From: Prorocentrum cordatum
Lineage: Eukaryota > Sar > Dinophyceae > Prorocentrales > Prorocentraceae
NCBI GenBank assembly: GCA_963575745.1
Contig: CAUYUJ010004302.1
Location: 505,075 to 569,074 of the forward strand
Direction: 5' to 3'
Length of the DNA stretch: 64,000 nt
The notes under the pieces are model-generated. The model was not told the DNA's origin, searched no databases, and worked only from the letters and a program-made list of their open reading frames with translations. Below are positions 51,901 to 63,700 of the stretch, piece by piece. Both the position numbers and the translations under genes were made by a program. Positions within the stretch are counted from its first letter, which is position 1, and each line of letters starts with the position of its first letter.

Positions 51901-52485
51901 AGAGGGGGAGGAGAAGGGCGACGACACCGACGGGGGGAGACAACGGTGGGTCTGTTCGGGCCCTCGGTGTCCGGGTGCAGCGCGCGCGAGAGCTGGCGGT
52001 AGGTGTAGGCGATGTCCGCCTCGCCGTAGCCTGGGATGTGCGCCCAGGGAAGGGGGGGGGGGGGGCCTCGCTGGCGGGCGGCCGTGCCCGGCGGCGGCGG
52101 AGCAGGAGAAGATGGCGGCGAGAGGAGAGAGGCGCCGAGCGTGCGCCAGACCTCCTCCTGGCCACGCTGTCCCGAACCCCCCCCTTCTGATGCTGCTCTC
52201 CCCCCCCATCCAGCTTCTGCTCCTGCTCCACCTCGTCCTCGTCCCTGTCCTCGTCAGGTCGTCGTCGGCAATTCTCCCCTTTCCGCTCCTTGTCTCACGC
52301 CTCTCCATCCTCATCCTTCTCCTCCTCCTCTTCCTTCTCCTCGTCCTTCTCCCCAACTTCCTCTTCGCCGCCCTCCGCCACATCCCGCCTCCTCCCTCCC
52401 CCCCTCATTCACATACTTCTTCTCCATCGGGTTCGGGGCAGAACCTCCCACCTGCGAAACTCATTGAACGATTCCTCATTGAATG
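51901..52485. other. no gene; contains a dispersed CTCCTGCTCC module
   Basis: TCTGCTCCTGCTCCACCTCG, TCCTCGTC, then CAGGTCGTCGTCGGC at about 52208-52272 matches 60845-60890 (GCTCCTGCTCCAGCTCGTCC, then GCAGGTCGTCGGC). TCC-rich sequence surrounds it. Confidence 0.45.
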
Positions 52486-52489
52486 GGTA

Positions 52490-53310
52490 TCGTACTAAGG
52501 ATTTCTTGGCAACGACATCCTTACGAATCAATGCTTACTAATGGCACCACGAATAGTTATCATCAACGGGTGCCCGATCAGGGATCCCTTGATTGACTAA
52601 ATCCTGATTAATGAATGTTAGTCAAGACGTCTTTACGACCTCGGCCCCGGCCGCAGTCACAGTCCAGTGATGGTGTCAGTGGCCATGGGGGGGCAACAAC
52701 ACCTTTCAATAACAGATTGTCAGCACTTATCAAGAACAGCACCTGTCTTGATTTTGCACCCCCTCCTCCCCAAAGAAGTTTCCTAACCACGAATCCCGTA
52801 CTGAAGGAATCCGTACCCAGGGTCCTTTCCCTGAAGACAGCCTTGTGAATGAAGCCTGGCGGCAGTGCGTCTTTCTACGGAGTCCTCATTGCAAGGGTCT
52901 TCACTGAGGAGGTCCTTACTGAAAGCATCCTCACTAAAAAGGGCCTTACTAACATCAGAGCTACAAAGGGTTCCTTCCTGCAAGTATCCTTACTGAAGGG
53001 GCCCTTACAGAATGACGCATGGCTACTAAAGCATTACTACAGGCTCCTTACTGAGGGGCTCCTTACAAAAGGCATCGTCACTAAGGATTCTGCGCTGGGG
53101 GGATCCTTGCTCAGAATCCCTTGACCAACGCATCCCCGCTGACGAACGCACCCTGGCACACTCCCTGGGGCCCCCCCGCTGAAGAGATCCGTTTCAGGGC
53201 TCTTGGAGACAGGCATCTTTACGAACGAGCGGTTGCCGAAGAATTCCAAAAAAAAAGGTCAAATCCGAACCCCCTCACGACACGCATCCTGACGAAGGAT
53301 CTCCTCCAGT
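52490..53310. repeat. degenerate minisatellite of about 15 bp (TCCTTACTGAAGGG)
   Basis: About 800 bp built of loose TCCTTACTGAAGGG, CATCCTCACTAAAAAGG and CCTTACAAAAGGCATC variants. The period is near 15, so a plus-strand frame shows recurring LTKG/LTEG pentapeptides and the minus strand SEDxFSKD words. Decayed units also appear near 54050. Confidence 0.65.
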
Positions 53311-53964
53311 GGCCCCACTGGAGGCGTCCGCACGGCGTGCCACACGGGCTGGTTTCTTTGGCTGGGCTGCAACGTGGGGTGTGAAGAGGGCGATGGAGGC
53401 GAGGGTTCGTGGCTGGGGCGCGGGTGGCTCAAGCTGCTCTCTGAGACCGCAGCCCCACCCTTCGCGTTGGCATGATCTGCAAAGAAAGCTTTGGCATCGT
53501 CAGAATTATGGGAATGGACCCCACGCCAAGGGCGCCTGGAACGACCATCCCTGGAACTCCTGCGGTGCTGGAACCCACCCGGGTTGTGGGCATACAGCCG
53601 GGGACGTGATCAAGAAACGCATAATTTAAGACATCTGGGCCAACTCCCAGGAAGTTTGTTAAGACAAGACCTGGGCCATGTAATGTTGTTCACGCGGGAG
53701 GGGGGGGGACGAGCTTGCTCACGAAACTGGGCCAGCTTTTCAGCAAGTTGGTTAAGAAACGCTGGCCCAGCTTTTCAGGAGGAGGTCTCTTAATCAGCGG
53801 CTCGACTGTAGCCTGCTGGAGAAACTTTTTCTCGTACGAATTGCGCGTTGGAGCATCATCCCTTGTAAGGCTGTATGTATATATACAAGCACCCCTCAAA
53901 TGCGGATAAGAGTGATGGAGAGAGCGCAAGCACCTCCTCGCCCCGCTTCCACCCACTTTCTTGG

Positions 53965-53995
<31 letters not shown>

Positions 53996-54660
53996 CAGCT
54001 ACGCCCCCCTCCCAGTTCCCCCCCCGCCAGGGCTCCTGAACGCAGGACGCCCTACTCGGAATCCCTTACTGCACGCATCCCTACATACATCGTGCTAAGG
54101 CGCGGGTCCTCGGCGCGACCCCCGTGGCCATTAGACAAGTCGGGGATGGACAGACCTTCGAAAACGACCTCGGGCCCAAACCTGGCGGGCGCAAGCCTGG
54201 AAAATAACGGCCGCGGCGCCCTCTCGAGAACCGAAAACGGACAATTCACTAATCGACGTGTCAGGGTAGGAGGTCTGTCCACCCCCGAACAAGGATGAGG
54301 GCTCCATTGCGTCTGCCTGTTATGATTGCCCACGCAGCCACCTTTTCAGAAGGACGCGGGGCTTCGTCGATTGGGATTGGGTGCAGAGCAGGGGGGGGTC
54401 GAAGCGAGCGAGAGCAATCCGCGAGGAGATGCAGGGTCCTTTGTGGTGCCTGCTGGTTCCCTTCCTTCCCTCCCCGATGGGAGATCTTCCAGTTGTCTCC
54501 GGCACATCTTGAATGGAAGCTTGACAGGATCTCGCTCTCCGGAGATCCGCCCACACTCTGGTGGGTCATCCTCAAAATTTCTCTCTTTCGTCGCCCCCCA
54601 CCCACCCAGCCTTGCTTTGCCGGGCGGGCGGGCGGGACACTTGCTCCAAAGTTGGATGGG
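53311..54660. other. no gene recognised
   Basis: 53640-53800 contains TGGGCCAGCTTTTCAG twice, with complementary CTGGGCCA words. (GA)n occurs at 53973-54000. A plus-strand frame at 53440-53629 has Trp/Cys-rich words (PHAKGAWNDHPWNSCGAG) but is isolated. Confidence 0.4.
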
Positions 54661-54689
54661 TACCAGGGCCGCGGATTCAGCAGGAGAAG

Positions 54690-55330
54690 ACGGACAAGGA
54701 AGAGGAGGACGAGGAAGAGGAGGAAGAGGTGGAGGAAGAGGTGGAGGCGGAGGAGACTGTCCGCACGCGCCCAGGCACTGGAGAGCCTCTGGAAACGGAT
54801 CCCTCTGGCCCCGAATCTACCCCACAGGGTGCGCCTCCTCCTCCTCCTCCTCCTCCTCCTCCTCCTCCTGTGGGATAGGGTGCGCCTCCGTGGTGCGACC
54901 CCCCGAGCCGGAGCACCGCCCCCGCGCCCAGGACGCGGCCGCCGCCGGGGCAGATGCGCCTACGGCGGCCACGCTGCGACGACGGCGGCGCCGGCGACAG
55001 ACGGCTGCGGCGGCGACGGCGACGGCGACGGCGACGTCAGGGACAGCGGGAGCAGCGGCGACGGCGAAGGAGCGACGGCGGCAGCGGCGGCCACGGCGCC
55101 GACCACAGTGGCGTCGGCGACGACGGCGAGGCAGGCAAAGGAAGGAGACTGCGAGGGAGGGCGGAGTGGGAAGAGAAGGAAATGAGAGAGAGAGAGAGAA
55201 GGAGAGGAAGGGAGAGAGAGAGGGACAGAGAGGGAGAGAGAGGGAGAGAGAGGGAGAGGGAGGGGAAGGGAGAGAGAGAGAGAGAGAGTGAGAGAAAGAG
55301 AGAGAGAGAGAGAGAGATAGATAACACAAC
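54690..55330. repeat. triplet-rich and (GA)n region
   Basis: GGA-rich 54690-54760, (TCC)n 54834-54871, GGCGACG-rich 54960-55130, then GAGAGAGAG-dominated purine sequence 55180-55320. Confidence 0.85.
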
Positions 55331-56200
55331 AGAAAACAATACCCAAACCTTACCAAAGCTCTGTTCCACGCGGAGCGACCGTTAGTATGAATGCTCCATG
55401 CACAAGAACACACTTCGAACTATGCGGCACTCTGAGACGCTTCGCCAAACAATGTCGGGCTACGCGCGTCGCACACCTGCGCAACTCAGATCGCAAAACG
55501 GGACGGCGACGACACGCACGACACGGAACATAGAACGAGGGACCGACGTGGACGAGAAACGCGTGCGGCCGAGTCTTGCAGCAAGGGGCAGAAGGAAGGG
55601 CCAACATCGGGCCCAACTCGTCTTCAACAATTCCGAAAATGAAGAAATGACGGATCTCAGACGCGACAACAAATTGGGCAAATCATTGCATCAACCTTCA
55701 CGCACCTGGTGGGGCTGCCCCATCTTAGGGCGCCAGCCGGCCTTAATGGCCGTGGCGGCATAACGCTGATTCGAACGGGTCTTACTGTGCTCTGAGAGCC
55801 CATGACACCTGCCCGAAGGCTTACAATTTCTGACTCGGCGAAGCCCGAGATGAAACGAACCACAAAGCGTGCAATCCATGGCCCGCGGCCAAACAACACG
55901 CGATGGCCCTCAAGGACGACGGTCTCATCAGAATCTGGCGGCGATGACCCCCACGGACTAGGAACGCATCCCCAGGAGGCCCTTCGGTAAGGGAGCTAGC
56001 AACGTTAAGGACAACCACAACAACCTCGGCCCTACACAGCGAGGCTTTCTGCAAATCCTTATTCTGCTTGATCTCAGAGCCTGGTGCTCTGAAGACTGGC
56101 AGACAACATAATAAGCGGAGCCAAGACTCATTTTACGGAGACGGGCGGGGGTCCTCGCAATGGCCTAGCAGCGCTCGCACTGGTCGACCCCAAGGGTCAT
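55331..56200. other. no gene recognised
   Basis: Possibly the far 3' portion of the RT pseudogene on the minus strand, but no motif can be read with confidence. Confidence 0.35.
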
Positions 56201-57965
56201 AACGACAACCGTGTGAGGGCATGTACCTGCACATGGTGCGGGGGTGGCCTCACTCATTCGCATCCTGAGACGGTGAGACGGTCGAGTCTTCCCAGGCTCC
56301 GCATCCCTGGGAATCTGGCATGTGGCCGCGTTTGAAAAGAACCAAGCCTGCAGACTGGCGTCCTGCAACTTGGATCCGTAGGACATCACCAAGTGTTAGC
56401 GAACGGGTGGCATTCAGCACCAGGCCGAGCAAAATGATCAGCCCACAGATTTCCCAACATGAGCGACCATGGGATCCGAGAAGCAATTGTGTCCACTGGT
56501 GTTTATCTCGACGCTTGCCTGGCACCAATACGCGGCAAGGCGAAGGTCTCCCTGCACGTACTGGCATCCCCCTATCGCCAAGCTGAACCATCACCCGGCC
56601 GCAACGCCTTAGTTCTGGTCACGATGGGGTCGTTCCAGACCAATCCGTCAGCACTACCGATGTCCAGGAATCCCTGTCTCAGGCACACTCCTGAAAGGTC
56701 GTGGGGCATTGCGCTCGACATGTGGAGGAAAGGAAAGACGAAAGACATAGCGGGACACCAACGCTGTTACTGACGTAGTCCCAGTCGGGCCCCCCTAGAA
56801 AACCTTCTCCCGTATCCCGAACATATCGACCTACGTGGTCCAGACTGTGGTCCCAACACAACTTATCTTCACCCGTGCTTTGGTACAGCCCGGACATGCG
56901 AATGACTCGTGCCCGATGGTGGCCTCGTCAGCCGAGCACCCTACACATGCAGGCGAGATCTGGTAGTCTGTCTCGTGCAAGTTGTCCCTTGGCCAGAAAG
57001 ATCCAGACCACAGCTCACGCAAGGCTCCAGCAACACGAGGGTGTGCGACAGCTGCTCTTGCTCCACCAAGGCGCCTCCCCATGTGATACCACCACCCGTG
57101 CACGTATCCTGGCGACGTTCACGTATCCTCGCTAGGCGCCACCTTTCCGGAATCCTGTCAAACTGACTGAGGCCTGGAGGTCCCTGGGAGGGATCCCAGC
57201 ATGTCGAAAGTGTGACTTGAATTGCTGATGAGGCCCGTGGCAGAATACATTCCCCAACCTGTTCTCGTATGCAAGGGGAGGCCAAGAGAAATCATGGTGG
57301 GCCCCTTGCAGCTTCGAGGAGCCCGTGCCAGTGAACTAGGATTGGAAAACCATCCAAGCCTTTTTGTAGCCTACCAAGACAAACCCGATGGTCCCAGACG
57401 GATAGGAGGTATAGGTATAAAAAGAACCCATGGCGGCATGATATATCGGGTCATACTTGGTGTCTGCGCGTGTGGCTGACACTCATGTGAAAGAAGAAAC
57501 AAATGTAGCACTGCATCCAAAAAGTCGGCCGGCAGTTTGGCACAATGTCACCAGCTCCTGATCGCTCGCGCCAGCTGAGCGAATAGTCGCTTCGCCTGCT
57601 TCCGAACAGGCGTCACAGCACAAAATTAATGTCCTAAACTTCGCAGCCATCTTTTACATGGTGACGTGATACTCGAGACCACCGTCTTGAACTCTGTGAG
57701 CGAGGTCCGTATCCTTCACGAAGGCACTGAGGCCCAGCAAGAGCTCTGACAAGATTCCTCCTGAAGTCCCTATACACTGGATGTGCTGTCGTCCACCAGG
57801 GCCTTGGAGGTCACGTTGGGGCACAATTTCTTGACCTTCACGATGGACCTGTAGGTGAGGAACGTAAGGAGAGTTGTGGCGTGGGTACATCCCGCAAGTA
57901 TGCCGGCCCAGCGGGCCAGAGGCGTGCTAAGATCTCCGGTAACTGGATATGCATAATCTATTTCG
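56200..57965 (-). pseudogene. old LINE reverse transcriptase/RNase H pseudogene
   Basis: The minus strand from 57965 reads RT motif B (LARWAGILAGCTHATTLLTF) and motif C (SKALVDDSTSSV), then stops. Islands follow in shifting phases: AAKFRTLILCCDACSEAGEA, LVTLCQTAGRLFGCS, a knuckle-like CVGCSADEATIGHESFACPG (about 56890-56950) and, near 56440, DTIASRIPWSLMLGNLWADH followed by FARPGAECH, which resembles the end of RNase H (GN-x-x-AD). The AGC-x-ATT type of motif B places it with LINE-2 and not LINE-1. Many stops and phase changes show long decay. RT motif A and the endonuclease are not found upstream; that region (58080 onward) is a repeat, so the copy is truncated at its 5' end. Confidence 0.65.
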
Positions 57966-58079
57966 CGCGCGCGGGGCCGCCCCTGGGGCCCCTGGACCAA
58001 AATAACCCCCGAATCCCTTGCAAGATCCCGGCGTCCTGGCAGACTCGGATCACAGATGGTTTTGCTCCTGGGGGCGGTT

Positions 58080-58640
58080 TTCGGGGCCCTCCAGATCGCC
58101 CCAGGAGCGGCCCAAGGAACCTCAAGGCAGCCCCACAAGGGCACACGAATTCAAATCACGGCCCAACAACGCTCCAAGACGCCCCAGATGGCCCCAAGAC
58201 GGCCCAAGAGGCCCCAAAGAAGCCCCAAGAGCGCCCCAAGAGGACCCCAAAGATAGCCCAAAGAAGCACAAGTCATTTATGTTCCCTGCGTTTTCATGTG
58301 TTTTGCGCGTTCTAGCGTTTTCGGGCTTTCGAGGCTCCAAGATAGCCCCAGATGCCCCCAAGACCGCCCCAAGACGGCCCGATGGCCCCCAAGAGGGCCG
58401 CAAGACAGTCCAAGAGGGCCCCCAGACGGCCCCAGAGGCGCCCAAGAGGGCCCAAAGAAGACCCCAAGAGCCCAAGAGGGGCCCAAGAAGGGAAACACGC
58501 GCCACCAATACGAGCCTTCCGCCCCGAGAGGCCCTCAGGAGGCCCCAAGAGGCCCCCAAGAGGCTCCCAAGAGGCCCCCAAAGAGGCCCCAAGAGGCCCC
58601 CAAACGGCTACCAAGAGGCCCCAAGAGGCTACGAACGCGC
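58080..58640. repeat. degenerate CCCAAGAGGCCC repeat
   Basis: Dense irregular 11-15 bp words (GCCCCAAGAGG, CCCAAGACGGCC). The complement of the 1500-2520 repeat. Plus-strand frames are Arg/Pro/Gln-rich as a result. Confidence 0.7.
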
Positions 58641-58644
58641 AAGC

Positions 58645-59160
58645 AAACACCGGCGATGGCACAATACGGGCCGGCGGAATGAGATGCCCTGGTACACCGT
58701 CACTGGTTTACCCAAACATCTGAACGTATTGCTGACCCGCGGCTGCGGGCAATTCCCTGTAAACGTCCAGAGCAATCGAAGAGGCAATCGCAACCGACGA
58801 GTTTCATCAACCAAAGCGGGAACCAACACCGTTTCAATACACTCCCATTTATCCAAGGACACCGTGAGCGAAAGTTCGCTTAGATCTGCCGCCAGTGTTG
58901 CTTCCAACTTGTGCTCAAATGCGGAAAGCTAGAAGAGTAGCCCCGACGATTCCCACAAGGGGAAACAATAACTACTGGTGAGAGTGACATCGCCATGCTG
59001 CTGCTGCTGCTGCTGCTGCTCTGCTGCAGGCGACAGATTACTAAGGATCTGGGGGGACAATGGGCCACCGAGGACCGCGTCAAGCGCTGGGCGACGCTCC
59101 AGCGCTCTGCGCTCGGTGATGAAACTTGGCCGCGAAATAAGGGCACACGCCATGTGGGCG
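58645..59160. other. no gene recognised
   Basis: Mixed sequence with a short (GCT)n run at 58998-59020. Confidence 0.4.
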
Positions 59161-59163
59161 CCC

Positions 59164-59840
59164 TGCACCCCACTTTGTCTCCCATGAGCCCAACCACCTG
59201 GCGACAGCTGAGCAGTTCGCAGCTCCCGACGGAGCCGCAAGGTCTCCAATGATCCACGTTGCCCTGCACTTCAACGTGCCTCCAAGCAGCCCACGAAAGT
59301 GGCAACAATTGCGCAGTTCGCAAGCCCCCGAAAGAGCCGCGAGGTCTCACATGATACATGATCCGCGCTGCCCTCAGTCCGCCGCGCATCCCAAGACACC
59401 ACGAACGTGGCGACAATTGCGCAATTCGCAAGCCCCCGAACGAACCACGAGGTCTCAACATGATCCGCGTTGCCTGGTAGTCTACCGTGCCTCCGAGGAA
59501 CCTTCGAACTTGGCGACAATTGCTCAATTCGCAGCTCCCCCCAAAGAGCCGCGAGGTCTCCAAATCACCCGCGTTGCCCTGCGATCCCCCGTGCTTCCCA
59601 GCAGCCCACGAAACGTGGCGACGGTTGCGCAGTTCGCAGCCCCCGAGGCAGCCGCGAGGCCTCAAACTGATCCTCGTTGCCCTGCACTCCGCCGTTCCTC
59701 CCAATTTGCGCAGCTCGCAGAAACACACACGGGAGCCGCGACGTCTCAAAATGGTGCGCGGTGCCCTGCACTCCCCCGCGCCTCCCAGCCGTCCAAGAGA
59801 AGTGGCGACGGTTGCGCAGTCCGCAGACCACGGACGTAGG
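59164..59840. repeat. satellite with unit of about 84-108 bp, seven units
   Basis: Units start near 59164, 59262, 59370, 59472, 59577, 59679 and 59763. Each contains CCC.CGAAAGAGCCGCGAGG, TGATCCGCGTTGCCCTGC, GTGCCTCCCAGCAGCCCACG and GCGACAATTGCGCAGTTCGC. Same family as 3466-3740. Confidence 0.8.
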
Positions 59841-60025
59841 GAGGCGAGGAGACAGAAGGCAGAGAGAGGAGAAGGAGGGAGAAGGGGGGAAGGAGGAGAT
59901 AGTCGCGACCGAGGTGCTCTACGTATTCAAGACGAGAACCCAAGGGAGGTTACGGCAAGAGAGGGAGAGAAGGAGAGAGAGGGACAGAGCGAGAGCGAGA
60001 GAGACAACACAAGAGACAGACAGAA

Positions 60026-60059
<34 letters not shown>

Positions 60060-60300
60060 GAAGGCGAGGCGGGGCGGGAGGGAGAGGGCAGATGAGGGAG
60101 GCAGGGAGGTCAGGATGGCACGGGAAGAAGAGGAGGAAGGGGGAGGAGGAGGAGGAAGATGAGGAGGAGTAGGTGGAGCAGAAGCTGAGGAGGAGGAGAA
60201 AAAGTAGGACAGAGAGGAGCAGGAGGAGAGACAGGGCAGGAGAGGAGGAAGAGCAGGAGGAGGAGCAGAGGAGGAGGAGGATGAGAAGAAGGACAGAGGG
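59841..60300. repeat. purine-rich region, (GA)n and GGA
   Basis: GAGAGAGA tract at 60026-60058 and GGA/GAGGAG sequence to 60300. Confidence 0.85.
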
Positions 60301-61030
60301 ATGTGAGGAAAGGACTGGCACAACCAGTCAGCCCTTTCATACTGCCTAACGCTCTGGCCGGGGGACCAGCGCTACACACTTTTTTTGGTCGGCGGGGCGA
60401 GAGCGAACCTCTTCCGGTAAAAGCCAGGCGGGCGATGCACAGCTCTAATTGGGGAGTGAGGGCGCAGGCGGGCGGGGCCTCAGGCGGCCAGAGAGGGCGG
60501 GGCCCGGGGTGCAGGCGGTGCTGAGGAGCTTCCACAGGAAAAGGAACGCCGTGGACAGGAGCCGGAGGCGAAGATCCGGAGGGTGAGCGATGTGGTGTCC
60601 ACCAGCGCTACACACAAACACCCAGCGCTACACACACAAACACACCCTGCCTTGTCCGCATCAGAGCAGGCACGGTACGGCTTGCCGAGGAGGCCCGCCG
60701 CCGCAAGCCGAGAGCAAACAACACAACAAGCGTCGAGCCCGCCCCCGACCCCCTGCTGGCACAACAAAGGGAACCGATAGGGGGAGGAGCGGCTCAGGGG
60801 GAAAAGGAAAATCGCGCCCTCCCCAAAAATTCGCATGCTGTGGTTGCTCCTGCTCCAGCTCGTCCTCGTCCTCGCCCTCTGCAGGTCGTCGGCCTTCCCC
60901 CCACGTCCTTTGTCCTCTCTCCTCCCTTCTCCGTCTCCTCCTCCTCCTTGGGCTGTAGTGCCGACTCGTGCTGCACCCCCCTGGGCTGAGAGCCCCGTGC
61001 AGGCCCTGCCGCGGACAGACGATCCGATGC
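60301..61030. other. no gene recognised
   Basis: Short tandem word CCAGCGCTACACACAAACAC twice at 60602-60645; copy of the CTCCTGCTCC module at 60845-60890. Confidence 0.4.
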
Positions 61031-61225
61031 GCTCCTCCTCCTCCTCCTCCTCCTCCTCCTCCTCCTCCTCCATCCATCCCCCTCCTTCCATCCTCCTCCT
61101 CCTCCTCTCCTCCTCCCTCCTCCTCTCCTCCTCCTCCTCCCTCCCTCCTCCTCCCCTCCTCCTCCCATCCTCCTCCTCCTTCCCTCCCCACCCCCCCCCT
61201 CCTCCTCCCTCCCATGTCCCCCCTC
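61031..61225. repeat. (TCC)n tract
   Basis: TCC array with CATCC and CCCTCC interruptions. Confidence 0.95.
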
Positions 61226-61610
61226 GGCCAGCACCATCCTCTCATCCCGCCGCCCCGATCACTCCTCTGCTCTAGGAGGGGAGACTCGGGGGAGACCGGC
61301 TCCCATAAGGGGGGGAGCACCGAGCGGAAGTCGGCGCCACATCGCCGGCAGATCGGCGCCAGGCCCCCGACGGCGAGCCCGGAGGCTCCACGGCGGAGGG
61401 GGCCAGCAGGGCCCCCATTGGGCGAGGACTGGGCGATGGCGGGTGGGTGCGCCCCGCTCGGGGCCTGTGCCCCAGCGCTGCCCCCCGGCACAGGGGCAGA
61501 CGTGGAGGCTCTGCTGCTGTCAAGGATGCCAGCTCCCCGGCGACGCACGCCATCTGCCAACCGCGGCCCAAACATAAGATGGATACATGCACACACATAA
61601 AAATGTAATT
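61226..61610. other. no gene recognised
   Basis: GC-rich, Pro/Arg-rich frames only. Confidence 0.4.
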
Positions 61611-61656
61611 CTATGCATATATATATATGTGTATATAGATATGTGTATATATGCAT

Positions 61657-61697
<41 letters not shown>

Positions 61698-61730
61698 TGT
61701 GTGTATATGTAAACGTATAGATATGTGAGC
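61611..61730. repeat. (TA)n / (CATA)n tract
   Basis: TATATATGTGTATATAGATA and a long TATATA run at 61662-61694. Confidence 0.95.
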
Positions 61731-62084
61731 GCCCGCCCGTGACAACCATCAGAATTGCCGGACACAGAGAAAGCAAATCAAACAACCCCATGGCATGCCA
61801 AATCTCGCTGCGATGGATGGCGGCGGCAACTGGCCTCCGGTCGGACGACAGAGGGGATTGATCACGGGGAGAGGGTAGCGAATCAGCTCGCGTAGCTGGT
61901 TTGCCCGGTGCCTCGCGGCGCCATCCAGGATCGCGCCCAGCGGTGGAACCGTAAGCGGCGGCACGCCGCAGCGTCCGCACCGCCCCCTTGCCGAATCCAG
62001 CCCTCTTCCGTCCGCCCCGATTGTCCAGCAACGGCAGCGGCGTCTGCAGGCCCGGACATCCGATGTCTCAGCATTCTTCGGTGC
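61731..62084. other. no gene recognised
   Basis: Nothing supported. Confidence 0.4.
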
Positions 62085-62260
62085 GGAACCTGGGTTCGGC
62101 AACGCCGACAGCGGCAGCTCTTGGCCAGGCGGTCAGCTGCCTCGAACGGACGACGTCCGCGGCGACACAGGACACAGACCGCAACTCCTGCTCAAACTGG
62201 GCAGGAATGGCTGTCGGCCTTCGCAACCCACGCTTCCCGTACCCGCGTTTCGATTGTGCG
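62085..62260. repeat. divergent MITE family B copy
   Basis: Matches the family interior in order: GACAGCGGCAGCTCTTGGCC, AGGCGGTCAGCTGCCTCGAA, CGTCCGCGGCGACACAGGAC, AACTCCTGCTCAAACTGGGC and CCCGTACCCGCGTTTCG. Ends are lost. Confidence 0.65.
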
Positions 62261-62513
62261 GATCCCTGCGGCAGGGTTTCGCAGCCGATGCCGCGAGGGC
62301 CTGATCTCATCGGCGGGAGGGCCGACCAGGATCTTCTGCTCGGCGTGCGCGGCGGCCACCTGCGCACAAGGCAATCCCAGAGTGCCCCAAAAAGCAGTGT
62401 GAGCACTGGCGCTCGGCCAGCGCTGCCGCCGCCACGGAGAAGGGGGGTGTCGAGGGCTTCCCGCGCCGTTCCTTCCTCCTTGTTTCACGTCGATCGGACT
62501 TCAAGCTCGGGGC

Positions 62514-62552
62514 TCCTCCTCCTCCTCCTCCTCCTCCTCCTCCTCCTCCTTC
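62514..62552. repeat. (TCC)n tract
   Basis: Short TCC array just beyond the 3' side of the RNase H fragment. Confidence 0.95.
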
Positions 62553-62570
62553 CTTGAACTGCTAGCACAA

Positions 62571-62905
62571 GGAAACTACGATATCACCAGTAACTGGGGC
62601 CAGGTCGTTCGCCCTAGCACCCTGCACAGCAAGCCAGTCGGCAGCTGCATTACAACGGATATCTCGATTGTCTGGCTCCGACATTGCGAAGTCGCCGCAC
62701 CTATGAGCCTTCACTTTCTGCAAAGACACCCATTAGTCGCGGCTAAGTCGCGCCAGATGTGGGAAGCCTCGCAGTTGGCCGCCAACACTTGGCAAGACTG
62801 GTCCTGGTCACGCAGGAGCTCCGCAGAGCCCACGGCGACGGGACTCGAAGTCTGCCCTATCGAGGTGAGCATTGGACCACGAAAGGCGAATTGCTGTGGG
62901 GCAGA
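62571..62905 (-). pseudogene. LINE RNase H fragment
   Basis: The minus strand gives GSAELLRDQDQSCQVLAANC, then CEASHIWRDLAATNG, and after a one-base phase change SLQKVKAHRCGDFAMSEPDN, RDIRCNAAADWLAVQGARAN and a stop at TAG near 62571. IWR followed by KVKAHR and N-x-x-AD-W-LA-x-x-GA is the C-terminal half of the RNase H domain found in large dinoflagellate retroelements (family recognition). The first catalytic Asp region is absent. It is a broken 3' remnant, not next to any RT. Confidence 0.7.
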
Positions 62906-63175
62906 ACCAGCCACACCGCCTGAAGCATCCCCACATTCTGGGCTCGCGACTGCTCGAGTGTGTTCACCCCTGGCGGCACTCCCTCGGGGTGCCCAAGCGC
63001 CACGCCTGCTGTATCGCTGCGTGAACCACCAGCATGGAAAAACCAGGGAGGACACACGCGAACTGATTGAGGCGTCCTTGCGATCTGGGCGCGGCGTTCG
63101 AAGTGTGTTCACACTGGGCGGCTTCCCTTTCGGGTGCACAAGTGCTACGCCTGCGATGTCGCGGTGAGCAGTGGA
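62906..63175. repeat. 140-bp direct repeat pair
   Basis: GTGTGTTCAC...GGCGGC.TCCCT..CGGG then TGC.CAAG.GC.ACGCCTGC occurs at about 62958-63030 and 63098-63165, each followed by GTG(A/G)AC/GTGAGCAGTGGAAC words. Confidence 0.6.
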
Positions 63176-63695
63176 ACACGCGAGAAGTCTGAGCGAGTCT
63201 GAGTGAGGGAGAGTGTGCCGAAGGGAAAGAATATGAATGTGTATGGGTGCGAATGCGTCGGAGGCTGATTGCCTGAGTGGGTGTGGGTGCTAATGAGAGA
63301 GTCTGAGTCTGAGCGATTGGGGGGGCTATGCCTGACGTCGACGTCCGGCCTGCTTTGCCGTCGTTGGCTCCGCCATACCCTTTCGGAGATATATTTGTCA
63401 TATCTTTCTGTGGCGGGAATATCAGCCTTACGAGTTCCTATCGTTAGGGGTGCATTTCCGACACGACAATACGGTCGGGAACTTTTTGCTTAGCGCGTCG
63501 CCATGGCGGCCCCAGCGATACGCTATGTGTGACGAGCGGATCGCATGTCGCGCCGCCCCGCGTGGCGAGCGGCTGGGAGCAGCTCGGGGCGTTGACGCGC
63601 GGGGGCCGCGAAGCGGATACCGTGCCGCGCCGAAGCGCAGCGGATGAGAACTGAGCGACACGCTATCCACAGGTTCCCTGACGCACAATCAACCC
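63176..63695. other. no gene recognised
   Basis: GTGTGGGTGC/GAGTCTGAG-rich stretch to 63320, then GC-rich sequence. No motif. Confidence 0.4.
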
Positions 63696-63700
63696 ATATA

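Noticed and set aside
53309-53629. Plus-strand Trp/Cys-rich frame
   Set aside because: Isolated, no family recognised, and it emerges from a minisatellite; not enough support for a gene.
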